This document shows, one piece after another, positions 36,042 to 44,324 of a stretch of 64,000 nucleotides of DNA. Each line of letters begins with the position of its first letter. Position 1 is the stretch's first letter. Under the pieces are notes generated by a model that made no database searches, had not been told where the DNA came from, and saw nothing but the letters and a program-made list of their open reading frames with translations. The stretch is from Clostridium bornimense (lineage in GTDB: Bacteria; Bacillota; Clostridia; Clostridiales; Clostridiaceae). The stretch lies in the NCBI RefSeq assembly GCF_000577895.1, contig NZ_HG917869.1:434001-498000 (forward strand), written 5' to 3'. The translations under genes and the position numbers were made by a program.

Positions 36042-36551
36042 TCAATTTTTATATCCTTCATTAAAATTATTTTTAATGCTATCAGCAGCTTCTGATGCTT
36101 TATTAAAGACATTATTTACTTCATTGCATTTAATATCTTTTCCTTTAATTGAGTACTTATATCCTGAGAATAATCCAATTATAAGAAGTATCATCACAGG
36201 CCAAAATGCAAGTATCAGTAATACTGTAGATATTGTAATAGATATCTTTATAGGTTCCTTACCTTCTTTATTTATATGGAAGTAATTTACATTACCTTTT
36301 CTAATTATCTTACCTATAAATTTAAATATTCTTCCTAGAAGTCTCCCTAACCCATCATGTCCTTCATTTTCCTTGTGTACCTCTGGCACACATACTACAG
36401 CTTTACTTTCCTCTTTTTCTATTTTCTCTCTTTCTAAATAAATTATCGCATCTAGCATATCCCAATTACATTTTTCTAATGCTTCCTCTGCTTTTTCATA
36501 AGACACATTAGCCTTATTCATTAACTTTTCAATCATTTCTTTTCTTTCCAT
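36042..36551 (-). CDS. UBA-like / DUF4342 membrane protein (first copy)
   Basis: This 169-residue protein has the N-terminal UBA-like helices (MIEKLMNKANVSYEKAEEAL, NWDMLDAIIYLE), a DUF4342-type core (FKFIGKIIRKGNVNYFHI) and a hydrophobic membrane hairpin at about 108-130. It is a paralogue of the next gene; the two probably arose by tandem duplication. Start ATG 36551 is followed directly by ERKEM. DUF4342 proteins are linked to anti-stress or translation-factor-like UBA domains but have no assigned role. Confidence 0.75.
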   Translation of the reverse strand: MERKEMIEKLMNKANVSYEKAEEALEKCNWDMLDAIIYLEREKIEKEESKAVVCVPEVHKENEGHDGLGRLLGRIFKFIGKIIRKGNVNYFHINKEGKEPIKISITISTVLLILAFWPVMILLIIGLFSGYKYSIKGKDIKCNEVNNVFNKASEAADSIKNNFNEGYKN

Positions 36552-36768
36552 TTAAATCATCTCCATTTATTTACTATAGTTCTATAATAGTCTGATAAAA
36601 TTAATAGAAATTATAAGAAAGATTAAAATTAGATTAATTTTAAATATTAATATAGATGCATCAACTTATTATTTTTTACTAAACTAATTATATTAAATGT
36701 CTCATAAAGTTATGTTATAATTACTTTATTATAAATTATTAAGATCAATTATATTTAAAGGAGAAAAT

Positions 36769-37077
36769 ATGATTCCATTTATTGAGGAAATAGAAGATAT
36801 TAAAAATCAATTAATTAAACTCTATAATCCAAGTAAAATAATACTTTTCGGATCATGTGCTAAAGGAATTGCAAAAAAAGATAGCGATATTGATTTATGT
36901 GTAATAGGCGACTATGATAATAAAAAAAATAGACTAATGGATATGCTTATAAATATAGAATCTTATAGAGATATTGATTTTATATTATATAGAGAAACTG
37001 AATGGATTAAATATATTCAAGATACAGCAACTTTTGCATCATTAATAAATAGAGAAGGAGTAGTACTATATGGTTGA
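36769..37077 (+). CDS. MNT-type nucleotidyltransferase (antitoxin of an MNT-HEPN pair)
   Basis: This 102-residue protein is a minimal nucleotidyltransferase. The active site GSCAKGIAKKDSDIDLCVIGD follows the rule GSx10DxD (about residues 28-45), and a third Asp is in RDIDFILY. MNT proteins of this size pair with HEPN proteins as toxin-antitoxin systems, in which the MNT AMPylates the HEPN RNase. It overlaps the following HEPN gene by eight bases (TATGGTTGA). Start ATG 36769 has AAAGGAG. Confidence 0.85.
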   Translation: MIPFIEEIEDIKNQLIKLYNPSKIILFGSCAKGIAKKDSDIDLCVIGDYDNKKNRLMDMLINIESYRDIDFILYRETEWIKYIQDTATFASLINREGVVLYG

Positions 37078-37455
37078 TACACTAAAACATAAAGAGTGGT
37101 TTGAAATTGGCAATAAAGATCTACAAGGAGCTAAAATTTTATTTGAGCATGGTGCAGATTTTGGACTCGTGCTATTCCACCTACAACAATGTGTAGAAAA
37201 TATTTAAAAGGATTTTTAATATATAAGACAGGTGTGCTACAAGGTGGCAATAGCTTAATAAAATTATGTAAAAAAGCTAATGAGTATCATAAAGAGTTTC
37301 GAAAATATATCAAGGATTGTGCATTTCTGAATGAGTACTATATTGAAACAAGATATCCTGCTAAAGATCCTTTAATTGCAACAAAAGAAGATGTTGAAGA
37401 TGGGTTGAATTTTACTATTGAAATTGTAAGATTTATTGATAAAATCACCAATTAA
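37070..37455 (+). pseudogene. HEPN-domain protein, frameshifted
   Basis: ATG 37070 opens a HEPN protein (WFEIGNKDLQGAKILFEHG, FHLQQCVEN) that stops at 37205-37207. The rest continues in another frame to 37455 (KYLKGFLIYKTG, YYIETRYPAKDP, EIVRFIDKI). The expected join QQCVEKYLKGF needs one extra A in the run GAAAA near 37197-37201. So a single-base deletion in an A run inactivates the toxin, or it is a sequencing error. HEPN proteins are RNases paired with MNT antitoxins. Confidence 0.8.
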
Positions 37456-37517
37456 TAGAATATACCTTTTTAAGGTGTATTTTTCATGTATTTTACTATT
37501 CATTAGTTATCATCAAA

Positions 37518-37557
37518 GGGCTGTCGCATTAACAAATAAAAACTTGCTGCGAAGCCC
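37518..37557. terminator. Hairpin repeat copy downstream of the MNT-HEPN pair
   Basis: GGGCTGTCGCA pairs with TGCGAAGCCC with a one-base bulge. The loop carries the AACAAATAAAAACTTG segment seen in the other copies. T runs follow weakly on both strands. Confidence 0.5.
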
Positions 37558-37660
37558 ATTCTTTTAATTCTCAATCACTATTAATTTCCCCGGATAATGA
37601 ATTTATATAATTCATTATGCAACATCCCTATTTACACTTTATCTACATTAATATCACCTT

Positions 37661-38269
37661 TTATTTACATTGAAAGAAAATACTTGCCAAAGTAGCATTA
37701 ACAAAATCATTGGTCACGTAGGAGTTATCTCCAAATAGTAATCCATAGTCACCATAAAATCTGTTAAGCATCAAGATAATATAGTAATTTATTGGGCTAA
37801 TTTCTATATATGCACTAAATAAAGGAAGAATAGCATTGGAATTAGATATAACATAAGATAATGTTGGAACTACTGCGTTATTTACGTTATTTATCTCATA
37901 AGTATTTGATAAAACACTTTTAATAAATTCATCTGCATTATTATCATCATGTATTTTTATCTCACTAAAATTTGTTATGTTTCCTTTTTGAAATTCATTT
38001 ATATATGCCCCTATAAAAAAAAGATAAGGCTCTATTTGTAGACATCCACCATGTATATTATTAAAAGTAAGTGGTTCTGCGGGATTATAAGTCTTCCCAA
38101 TATCTCCATTGTCATTAAAGCAAAGGAAAAAATAAAGTCTATTAGTATTTCTATATATAACATGTCCATCACTTACTAAAGGATTAACATTTCCTAAAAA
38201 CTCTGCACAAGGAGGTAACTTGAAATCCTGAAACTTACATGAACAATGCTTCTTTTTCTTCTTTTTCAA
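37661..38269 (-). CDS. Uncharacterised protein with basic/Cys N-terminus
   Basis: I do not recognise a family for this 202-residue protein. It starts with a run of lysines and then HCSCKFQDFKLPPC, without a hydrophobic signal. The rest is rich in Asn, Tyr and Phe with short hydrophobic strands (LYFFLCFND, YLFFIGAYI, YYIILMLNRFYG), a composition often seen in spore-coat or surface proteins. That is a weak analogy only. AGGAGG precedes ATG 38269. It is flanked by gaps on both sides. Confidence 0.6.
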   Translation of the reverse strand: MKKKKKKHCSCKFQDFKLPPCAEFLGNVNPLVSDGHVIYRNTNRLYFFLCFNDNGDIGKTYNPAEPLTFNNIHGGCLQIEPYLFFIGAYINEFQKGNITNFSEIKIHDDNNADEFIKSVLSNTYEINNVNNAVVPTLSYVISNSNAILPLFSAYIEISPINYYIILMLNRFYGDYGLLFGDNSYVTNDFVNATLASIFFQCK

Positions 38270-38448
38270 TATTACCTCCTTATATTAAATATATAATTTC
38301 TCATCAATATAATAATATTCATAAAATGGATATCTTAACTCAGTATTTATTATTTTATTGATCTAACATAATTATTTTTTCTGCAATTTCATTTCCCATG
38401 GGTCACACTTATTAGACATCCTAAAAATTAATAAAGTTGCATACTAAT

Positions 38449-38503
38449 TAAAAAAATACGTGACGTAAATATTGATTTATAAATTTCAATATTACGTCAC
38501 GTA
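38449..38503 (-). terminator. Long palindromic terminator
   Basis: Arms of about 18 bp (TACGTGACGT... and ...ACGTCACGTA, 38457-38503) pair with one bulged base, followed by T7 on the minus strand. It ends the methyltransferase/small-protein unit. The rest of the gap from 38270 to 38448 shows nothing I can name. Confidence 0.8.
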
Positions 38504-38509
38504 CAACTA

Positions 38510-38668
38510 TTATTTCTTAAAAGTTGTTCTTTTAAATAAATTCCCTTTCAATTTGTTTATAGGATTTATTTTCAAATGTTTAAAAGTATACCAACCAATA
38601 ATCCAATCTTTCTTCTCATTAAATTCCCATTCCCTTAAATACACATTTTTATCTATATAATTTACCAT
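38510..38668 (-). CDS. Small basic protein (52 residues) behind methyltransferase
   Basis: A 52-codon frame (ATG 38668, TAA 38510) begins ten bases after the methyltransferase stop and ends just before the terminator. It is basic and aromatic (YLREWEFNEKKDWIIGWYTF, then NKLKGNLFKRTTFKK in the tail), with normal protein composition. The ribosome site is weak, so expression would rely on coupling. It could also be the leftover C-terminus of a longer protein. I do not recognise it. Confidence 0.5.
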   Translation of the reverse strand: MVNYIDKNVYLREWEFNEKKDWIIGWYTFKHLKINPINKLKGNLFKRTTFKK

Positions 38669-38678
38669 ATAACTAACT

Positions 38679-39281
38679 TTATTTTCTTACTATATAATCT
38701 ATGGCTCCTTGTCTTATCATTTCACCATTATATATTCTCTCATATATCCTATTTTCTTTATATATAATAGTCATATCATTAAAATATTCTTTTACTTCAT
38801 CATCGTCAAAATATGAATGTATTACTTTATTACCTCCTTCTTCTTGTATGTATTCTCCATCACCAATTTTTTTGCCTTCACCGTATCTGAAATCTTCTTT
38901 TGATAAAAAATTTATATAACATAACCCATCATCTATCATTACTCTTTTAATCTCATTAATAGCAATTTTTATATCCTTCTTCGTCATATGAAATATAGAA
39001 CCAAAGGAATATATATATGGAATCTCACAATCATTAAATGGAAGTTTTCGCATATCACCTTTAATTATATTTAAATTCATATTATTTTCCTTTTCAAAAG
39101 CTTTAGAAAGAGCGATTTGGTTATCATCCATTTCAATACCTATTGTTTTATATCCTTCAGTATAAAAAATACCAAGTGGAGGCATACTTCCCCCCGCTCC
39201 ACAATCTACTACTATTTTTTCTAAATTACGTTCATTACAATAATAAAGAAATTTATATATTGCTGTTTGCCTATATACCAT
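38679..39281 (-). CDS. Class I SAM-dependent methyltransferase
   Basis: This 200-residue protein has the Rossmann methyltransferase core: motif I IVVDCGAGGSMPPLG, the acidic end of strand two TIGIEMDDNQ, NIIKGDMRKLPF and IPYIYSFGSIFHM. The target could be a small molecule or an antibiotic; nothing in the sequence decides. ATG 39281 with GGAGG seven bases upstream is preferred over the ATG at 39287, which overlaps that site. Confidence 0.85.
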   Translation of the reverse strand: MVYRQTAIYKFLYYCNERNLEKIVVDCGAGGSMPPLGIFYTEGYKTIGIEMDDNQIALSKAFEKENNMNLNIIKGDMRKLPFNDCEIPYIYSFGSIFHMTKKDIKIAINEIKRVMIDDGLCYINFLSKEDFRYGEGKKIGDGEYIQEEGGNKVIHSYFDDDEVKEYFNDMTIIYKENRIYERIYNGEMIRQGAIDYIVRK

Positions 39282-39324
39282 GTTCATTCCTCCTTTATTA
39301 AAATTCTAACATTTTTTAGAAATT

Positions 39325-39368
39325 AAAAATAGGTTGAGCATATTTTGATGATATGCTCAACCTATTTT
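39325..39368. terminator. Bidirectional terminator before the pectate lyase gene
   Basis: AAAATAGGTTGAGCATAT and its complement ATATGCTCAACCTATTTT form an 18-bp perfect stem with a 7-base loop. It ends pectate-lyase transcripts. Confidence 0.88.
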
Positions 39369-39371
39369 CTC

Positions 39372-41400
39372 TTAATATTTTGTTTTCATCCAATTTTCAT
39401 TACTTAAATTTAATTGTCCTGCACCTGCTCCATTTTCTCCAGTTAACTTTTCTTTTAATGTAGATGGATCATCCATTTTGTATTCATAAGGTAAAGAGGA
39501 CATATTATTCCATGAAAACTCTTTTACTTCTGCTGGTTCTGGTGATAATGGACTATCTTTTTCTGTACTATCACCTCTAAAGGAAATATCTCCATATTCA
39601 TATATAGTATCAATAGCCTCTATTTTTCCTGTGTAGTCTGAATCAGATGCATCTTTTTGATTATTTCTTATTGGAGATGCTACTCCTAATATAGCACTCT
39701 TTTCTAATAATACTGCACCATTTTCTGTTGAAATTGCACCATTACTAGTTATACCGAACTTATACCCTTTAGACTTAAGTGCTGATGAAATTTTTGATGG
39801 TATTAATTTTTTAAGATTATTTGCATTTTCTGAGTCCATAACTATATTATATACATGAGCGTTACCACCTCTAAGTCTTGGCATACGATCTTGAGAATCT
39901 TTATAATAATTATGATGTAATGTTAATTCTAAATCCTCATTATCTTCTGCCATTTCAGTAGCTCCAATTAAATGAGTTTTCTTTTGTGGAGATGCTACTT
40001 TCATTATTTCATCTTTAGTTAATCCTTGCTCTCTTATAGCAGCATACATAGGATACTCTGATTTATTAGCTTCTAATTCATCAAACATAGCTTCCATAAA
40101 TTCTGGATTTGAATCACCAGACAAGAATTTAGACCATGAAATTGTTACTCCCGTAGTCCCTTTCTTAGAATCTACTACACCGTCATAAGCCTTACCAAAA
40201 GTACAATGATCTATCCAAACATTAGTACATTGCTCTAGTGTTAAGTAATCCCAATCATTCTCATCGTAATTACCTTTAGTAGCTTCATCCCACTCCCAAA
40301 GCTCATCGAATTCTATATTTCTTATTACTACATTCTTTGATCTTTTTATAGTAATTCCACCATGAGTTAACTTTGCTCCATTTTTAGAATATATAGTAAG
40401 TCCATCAAATCCGTCTACTACGATTTCACTTACTCCAGTCTCCTTTAATATTGGATGAGTTAATGCCTCTGCATTTTCTTTAAAAGGTGCTACCTTAGCT
40501 TCATCCGGTATCACATTCCATCCTAAATCTATATCATTAGCAATCTCAATTACTTTTACAGTGGACTTTTTCTTTAATGCTTGTCCAAGTTCAGTTGCAT
40601 TAGTGACTTTTTTATAATAAGGGCTACTTTCATCTATAACTCCGCCCCCCTCATTTTCTCCACCAAAGCCTGTTAATGAATAGCTACTTAATTCTGTCAC
40701 TGATGTACTTGGTGTATCTATTGATTCATTATTATCAGTAGTTGGTTCATCTGTTGTTGATCCATTTTCAGAATCGACGTTATTAGAATAACTACTACCA
40801 GTAACAACGACATTATCATAACTTACATTTACTTTACTAGAAAGCAATGCTACGGCACCTTTTGTTAATGAAGTATCTTCACTTTCTATTATGATTTCAT
40901 CATCTATATATACTTTAATAGTACTTCCTTTAAGTTTTAATTTAACATTATATAATTTATCAGCTTTTATTGAAGTAGAAATTTTTTCTATAGTAGTTGA
41001 TTTACCATTTACTTTTTTTTCTAAGTTCAACAATTCCACCATTTTTGCTACTTAAACTTACTGCATAATAATTGTTTTGATCAGTATAACGACCACATAA
41101 CATAGCTCTATTTGACCCATTAAAATCTTCAACTTTAATATCTGCTTCTACAGTATAATCAGTCCAGTTTTCATCTCCCCTTGTTGCTATTGCTTCCTTC
41201 TTAAGATCTGATTGATTATATACTTTACTGTCATCAGTTTTTATTGACCAATTTCCATTTCTAGTTGTCCAATTTGAACTACCATTCTCAAAATTTTCAC
41301 TAAAATAATTTTCTGCTGCTTTAGTTACTGAAGGTACTCCTCCTTGAAATAACATTGACGTAGCCACAATACAGCTAACTAAAATTTTTACTCTTTTCAT
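39372..41400 (-). pseudogene. Secreted pectate lyase (PL1), frameshifted in an A8 run
   Basis: The reading frame from ATG 41400 has a signal peptide (MKRVKILVSCIVATSMLF...) and a LamG/DUF1080-like beta domain. It breaks at about 41013-41020, after VELRKK, in a run of eight A (minus strand). Reading resumes one frame over with KVNGKSTTIEK and completes that domain, a Ser/Thr/Asp linker (about 95-125 of the second part) and the parallel beta-helix lyase: VVIRNIEFDELW, VWIDHCTFGKAYDG, QDRMPRLRGGNAHVYN with the catalytic Arg. Removing one A restores a full protein that cleaves polygalacturonate. It may be a real lesion, phase variation or a sequencing error. Confidence 0.88.
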
Positions 41401-41488
41401 AGATTTTTCTTCCCCTTATCTTTATGATAAAATTTCTAGTAATGATAACAAGTTATAAATCTACTTGTCATATGTTAAATACTAGTAC

Positions 41489-41560
41489 AAGTTAACTATT
41501 TTTTGTTTAATTGTCAATATATACGTCGTAAAAAGTACTATTTTTGTCGTAAATGATACT
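41489..41560 (-). promoter_or_regulatory. Pectate lyase promoter with two direct repeats
   Basis: On the minus strand, two 15-base direct repeats (AGTATCATTTACGAC at 41546-41560 and AGTACTTTTTACGAC at 41525-41539) recur with a 21-base period just upstream of a -35 TTGACA (41512-41517). A weak -10 TAACTT lies at 41489-41494. Such two-turn spacing fits an activator dimer. The 178-base gap otherwise holds nothing else. Confidence 0.5.
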
Positions 41561-41578
41561 TGATGTTTAATTAATTTC

Positions 41579-42922
41579 TTATCTTAATATAGGATTATTT
41601 ACTTCACTCTTGTTTTGCCACCTAAGATAGAAAAAACATATTACTATAGAAACAAGTGTAGAAATCGGTGCTGCAAATCCTAATTCATAAAGAGTTACAC
41701 CAGATATTTTACTTATTAATAAAGTCAGAGGAATTCTAAAACCAAAAGTAGCTATTAAGCTGTGTATAAGTGAAATTGTAGATTTACCCATACCACTTAA
41801 ATATCCATTTATACAAAATACAAAACTTACCATAATGCAATCAATTGAAAAAGACATTAAATACTGACTAGATGCTTTAATTACCTCGGGATCATTTGTA
41901 AACATAGCTGTTAATGTTTCTGGATAAATTTGCGAATATACTGTTGCTATAATCCCAAAAATCAATGAATATATTATTCCATAACGAAGAACCTTTGCAG
42001 TTCTATTCCTTTCTCCAGCCCCTATATTTTGAACTGTCATTGCTGATACTGCAGAGCCAAAAGATGTAGGTGGTAGCATAGCAAAAACAATAATTTTTTC
42101 AACAACTCCAACGGCAGCTGAAGCTACCAATCCCATAGTATTTATTACAGCAGTAATAATTAAAAATGATACATTAATCAGAGCATCTTGCAGTGCTAAA
42201 GGAAACCCTACCTTTAATATACATTTAGCAGACTCCTTATCTAATCTAAAATCTTTTCTTGTAATTTTAAAGCTAAAACCTCTTTTAATAATATAAAATA
42301 AAGCAATTATGAAACTTATTCCTTGCGATGAAGCTGTAGCTATTGCTGCTCCAATAGCATGAAATTTGAATATACCAACTAAAACAACATCAACAATTAT
42401 ATTAATTACGCAAGCTATTAATACGAAATATACTGGTGTCTTAGAATCTCCTAAACCTCTAAATATGGCACTGACTGCATTATAGCCAATTATAAAAGGA
42501 ATACCTAATGTACAAATAATAATATATTCCTTTGTGTACTTAACTGCTTCCATAGGTGTATGCATTAACGTAATAGCTCCATCAGTTGCTAAAAGCATTA
42601 ACGGTGTTAGAATTACTGCGATTATTATAAATAAAACAGTTAAAGAACCAATAGCCTTAGCTGCTTCTCCATGTTTTTTTTCTCCTATACGTCTTCCAAT
42701 CAGTACTGTACCACCCATAGAAATACCTAATATTATACCTGTTATTGTTTGCATTACCTGACTTCCAATAGCCACAGCAGAAACTGATGCAGAATCTGCA
42801 AATTGACCTACTACAAATAGATCTGCTGCTCCATACAGAGCTTGCAATAAGCTGGCAAATAAAAATGGTATTGCAAATTTTAATAAAGTTGTACTTATTT
42901 TACCTTTTGTTAGATTACTCAA
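41579..42922 (-). CDS. MATE-family multidrug efflux protein
   Basis: This 447-residue transporter has twelve hydrophobic segments and the MATE pattern: ADLFVVGQFADSASVSAVAIG, IGRRIGEKKHGEA, AIFRGLGDSKTP and the second-half repeat GFPLALQDALIN. It would export cationic drugs by Na+ or H+ antiport. The start is TTG 42922 (encoding MSNLTKG) with AGGAGG seven bases upstream; no ATG fits. It has a consensus promoter and a terminator in its leader. Confidence 0.92.
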   Translation of the reverse strand: MSNLTKGKISTTLLKFAIPFLFASLLQALYGAADLFVVGQFADSASVSAVAIGSQVMQTITGIILGISMGGTVLIGRRIGEKKHGEAAKAIGSLTVLFIIIAVILTPLMLLATDGAITLMHTPMEAVKYTKEYIIICTLGIPFIIGYNAVSAIFRGLGDSKTPVYFVLIACVINIIVDVVLVGIFKFHAIGAAIATASSQGISFIIALFYIIKRGFSFKITRKDFRLDKESAKCILKVGFPLALQDALINVSFLIITAVINTMGLVASAAVGVVEKIIVFAMLPPTSFGSAVSAMTVQNIGAGERNRTAKVLRYGIIYSLIFGIIATVYSQIYPETLTAMFTNDPEVIKASSQYLMSFSIDCIMVSFVFCINGYLSGMGKSTISLIHSLIATFGFRIPLTLLISKISGVTLYELGFAAPISTLVSIVICFFYLRWQNKSEVNNPILR

Positions 42923-42968
42923 ATTTAATCTCCTCCTATAATTGTTTATTGATAAAAATTCCCCAAAG

Positions 42969-43017
42969 CAAAAAAGCTGGATAAGTTAGTAAGCTTTCAC
43001 TTACCATCTTATCCAGC
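42969..43017 (-). terminator. Leader terminator before the MATE gene
   Basis: GCTGGATAAG and CTTATCCAGC enclose an inner stem (GTAAG/CTTAC), followed by T6. It is between the promoter at 43061-43089 and the MATE start, so it acts as an attenuator. Confidence 0.7.
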
Positions 43018-43052
43018 GCATAATCGTAAATAATTATAACACCCTCCGATGA

Positions 43053-43089
43053 ACAATAACATTGTACAAGTATCCTTATATTATGTCAA
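43053..43089 (-). promoter_or_regulatory. MATE promoter with overlapping dyad
   Basis: TTGACA (43084-43089) and TACAAT (43061-43066) are spaced by exactly 17 bases. A dyad ACAAT-AAC-ATTGT (43053-43065) covers the -10 box and could be a repressor site. Confidence 0.7.
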
Positions 43090-43093
43090 TATT

Positions 43094-43250
43094 TTATAAT
43101 AAAAATTTAATACACGTCACGTAGATTTTAAAACTTCCACTATCTCCTTTAAATTCTTTAGATAAATTCCTTATAGTTATCATCTTTTCACATCCAATTC
43201 TCTTTTAATAACTACAATTTTATCTAAGGATTCTTTAGAATTGCTGATAT
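43094..43250 (-). pseudogene. Remnant of an ABC-type operon
   Basis: In the minus strand one frame gives a hydrophobic stretch, then SNSKESLDKIVVIKRELDVKR and TGA at 43182-43180. The stop overlaps ATG 43183 of a frame reading MITIRNLSKEFKGDSGSF, which looks like the first strand of an ABC ATPase, and which ends after 29 codons. Stop-start overlap of a membrane tail and an ATPase head is typical of an ABC operon. The rest of the ATPase is absent. The 400-base gap between the MATE and the following + strand gene otherwise contains the MATE promoter and leader. Confidence 0.4.
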
Positions 43251-43323
43251 AAAAATAAAGAAAATATAAAGTTTCCCTTGTACATATTTTGAATACAATA
43301 TATTAAAGGAAAAGGTGAAGAAA

Positions 43324-44223
43324 ATGAAAAATATTCGAAAACTTATTATATTTTTAATAGGAATCTTTATTATATTTTTGCTTGCAATAAATGCTTATGC
43401 AATCTTTACTCATAATTCATTATCTTCTAAAGTTGAAAGCTTATCAGAAACTAAAACAAAAATTTCATCATTAGATTCATTTAAAACAATAATTGTAAAT
43501 TTAGGAAATAGTCAAAAGTTTTATCTTCTTACTAATGAAGATATCTATAAAGTTAAATATAATGAGTATCTAACATCAGCTTATGACAATTTAGACGACT
43601 TAGTAAAATCTAATACTATATCAGAAAATGATAAAACCAATATTATGTCAATGCTAAAAGAATACGATAATATCAATACTTCATTATCTAAATGCCCAAT
43701 TACCTACCCTTTAACTGATGATATACAAATAAATGTTACAAAATCTAATGAGCTAGAAATAAATATTCTCCATAGCATATCTTCAGCCATTGCTTCGAAT
43801 ACTGATTCCACTGCTAAAAATCATGCTTCTCTTTCAGCTTCTATTAATAGCGAAAAGAGTGTTATTCAGCTATTGACTAGCGTATTTACTGTAAGTATCG
43901 GTGGACCTCTCTGTTATGTTTTTAAGAAGTATAAAAATGGTGAACTCAAGCTTAGTGATATTTTAGATGTGCTAAATACAGAAGAAGAAAAGGTTGTTAA
44001 CTATTCTAATATACTAACTTTTGCCTCAATATTAAATAATCATAATAAAGAAATGAAAAAACAATGGCTTGATGTTCAAAACCTTGTTGAAACATTACAA
44101 AACTCAATAGTACAGTTGAAAAATAAGGTCAATGAAGCAAAAATTCCTCTATTTTCAGATACTAATTCAGAAATTATGGATATTGAAATGCAACTTCTTG
44201 AAATTAAATTATTAGTAAAATAG
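43324..44223 (+). CDS. Membrane protein with CHASE3-like sensor build
   Basis: This 299-residue protein has an N-terminal membrane helix (about 8-28), a long helical extracellular part (about 30-180) rich in Ser, Asn and Lys, a second membrane segment (about 183-203) and a cytoplasmic tail ending in a coiled coil (LVETLQNSIVQLKNKVNEAK). The layout resembles CHASE3/4HB sensors but has no kinase, HAMP or cyclase output. ATG 43324 with AAGG upstream is used; the in-frame GTG 43315 lies on that site. Function unknown. Confidence 0.7.
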   Translation: MKNIRKLIIFLIGIFIIFLLAINAYAIFTHNSLSSKVESLSETKTKISSLDSFKTIIVNLGNSQKFYLLTNEDIYKVKYNEYLTSAYDNLDDLVKSNTISENDKTNIMSMLKEYDNINTSLSKCPITYPLTDDIQINVTKSNELEINILHSISSAIASNTDSTAKNHASLSASINSEKSVIQLLTSVFTVSIGGPLCYVFKKYKNGELKLSDILDVLNTEEEKVVNYSNILTFASILNNHNKEMKKQWLDVQNLVETLQNSIVQLKNKVNEAKIPLFSDTNSEIMDIEMQLLEIKLLVK

Positions 44224-44283
44224 CTTCCTGAATATCATGAATTTATAGTAACTCTAACAGATTCACTGATTTCTAATAAAAAG

Positions 44284-44324
44284 ACACAATAAAAAGTCAG
44301 CGAAGTGCTGACTTTTTATTGTGT
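44284..44324. terminator. Bidirectional terminator of convergent genes
   Basis: An 18-bp perfect stem (44284-44301 with 44307-44324, loop GAAGT) with A and T runs within the arms lies between two convergent stop codons. Confidence 0.9.

Noticed and set aside
38472-38660. 62-codon plus-strand frame
   Set aside because: It begins inside the terminator palindrome and is antisense to the small basic protein; no ribosome site.
42940-43040. Leader peptide (MRWIRW) in the MATE leader
   Set aside because: The nearest ribosome site is about 20 bases from the ATG, so translation is doubtful.
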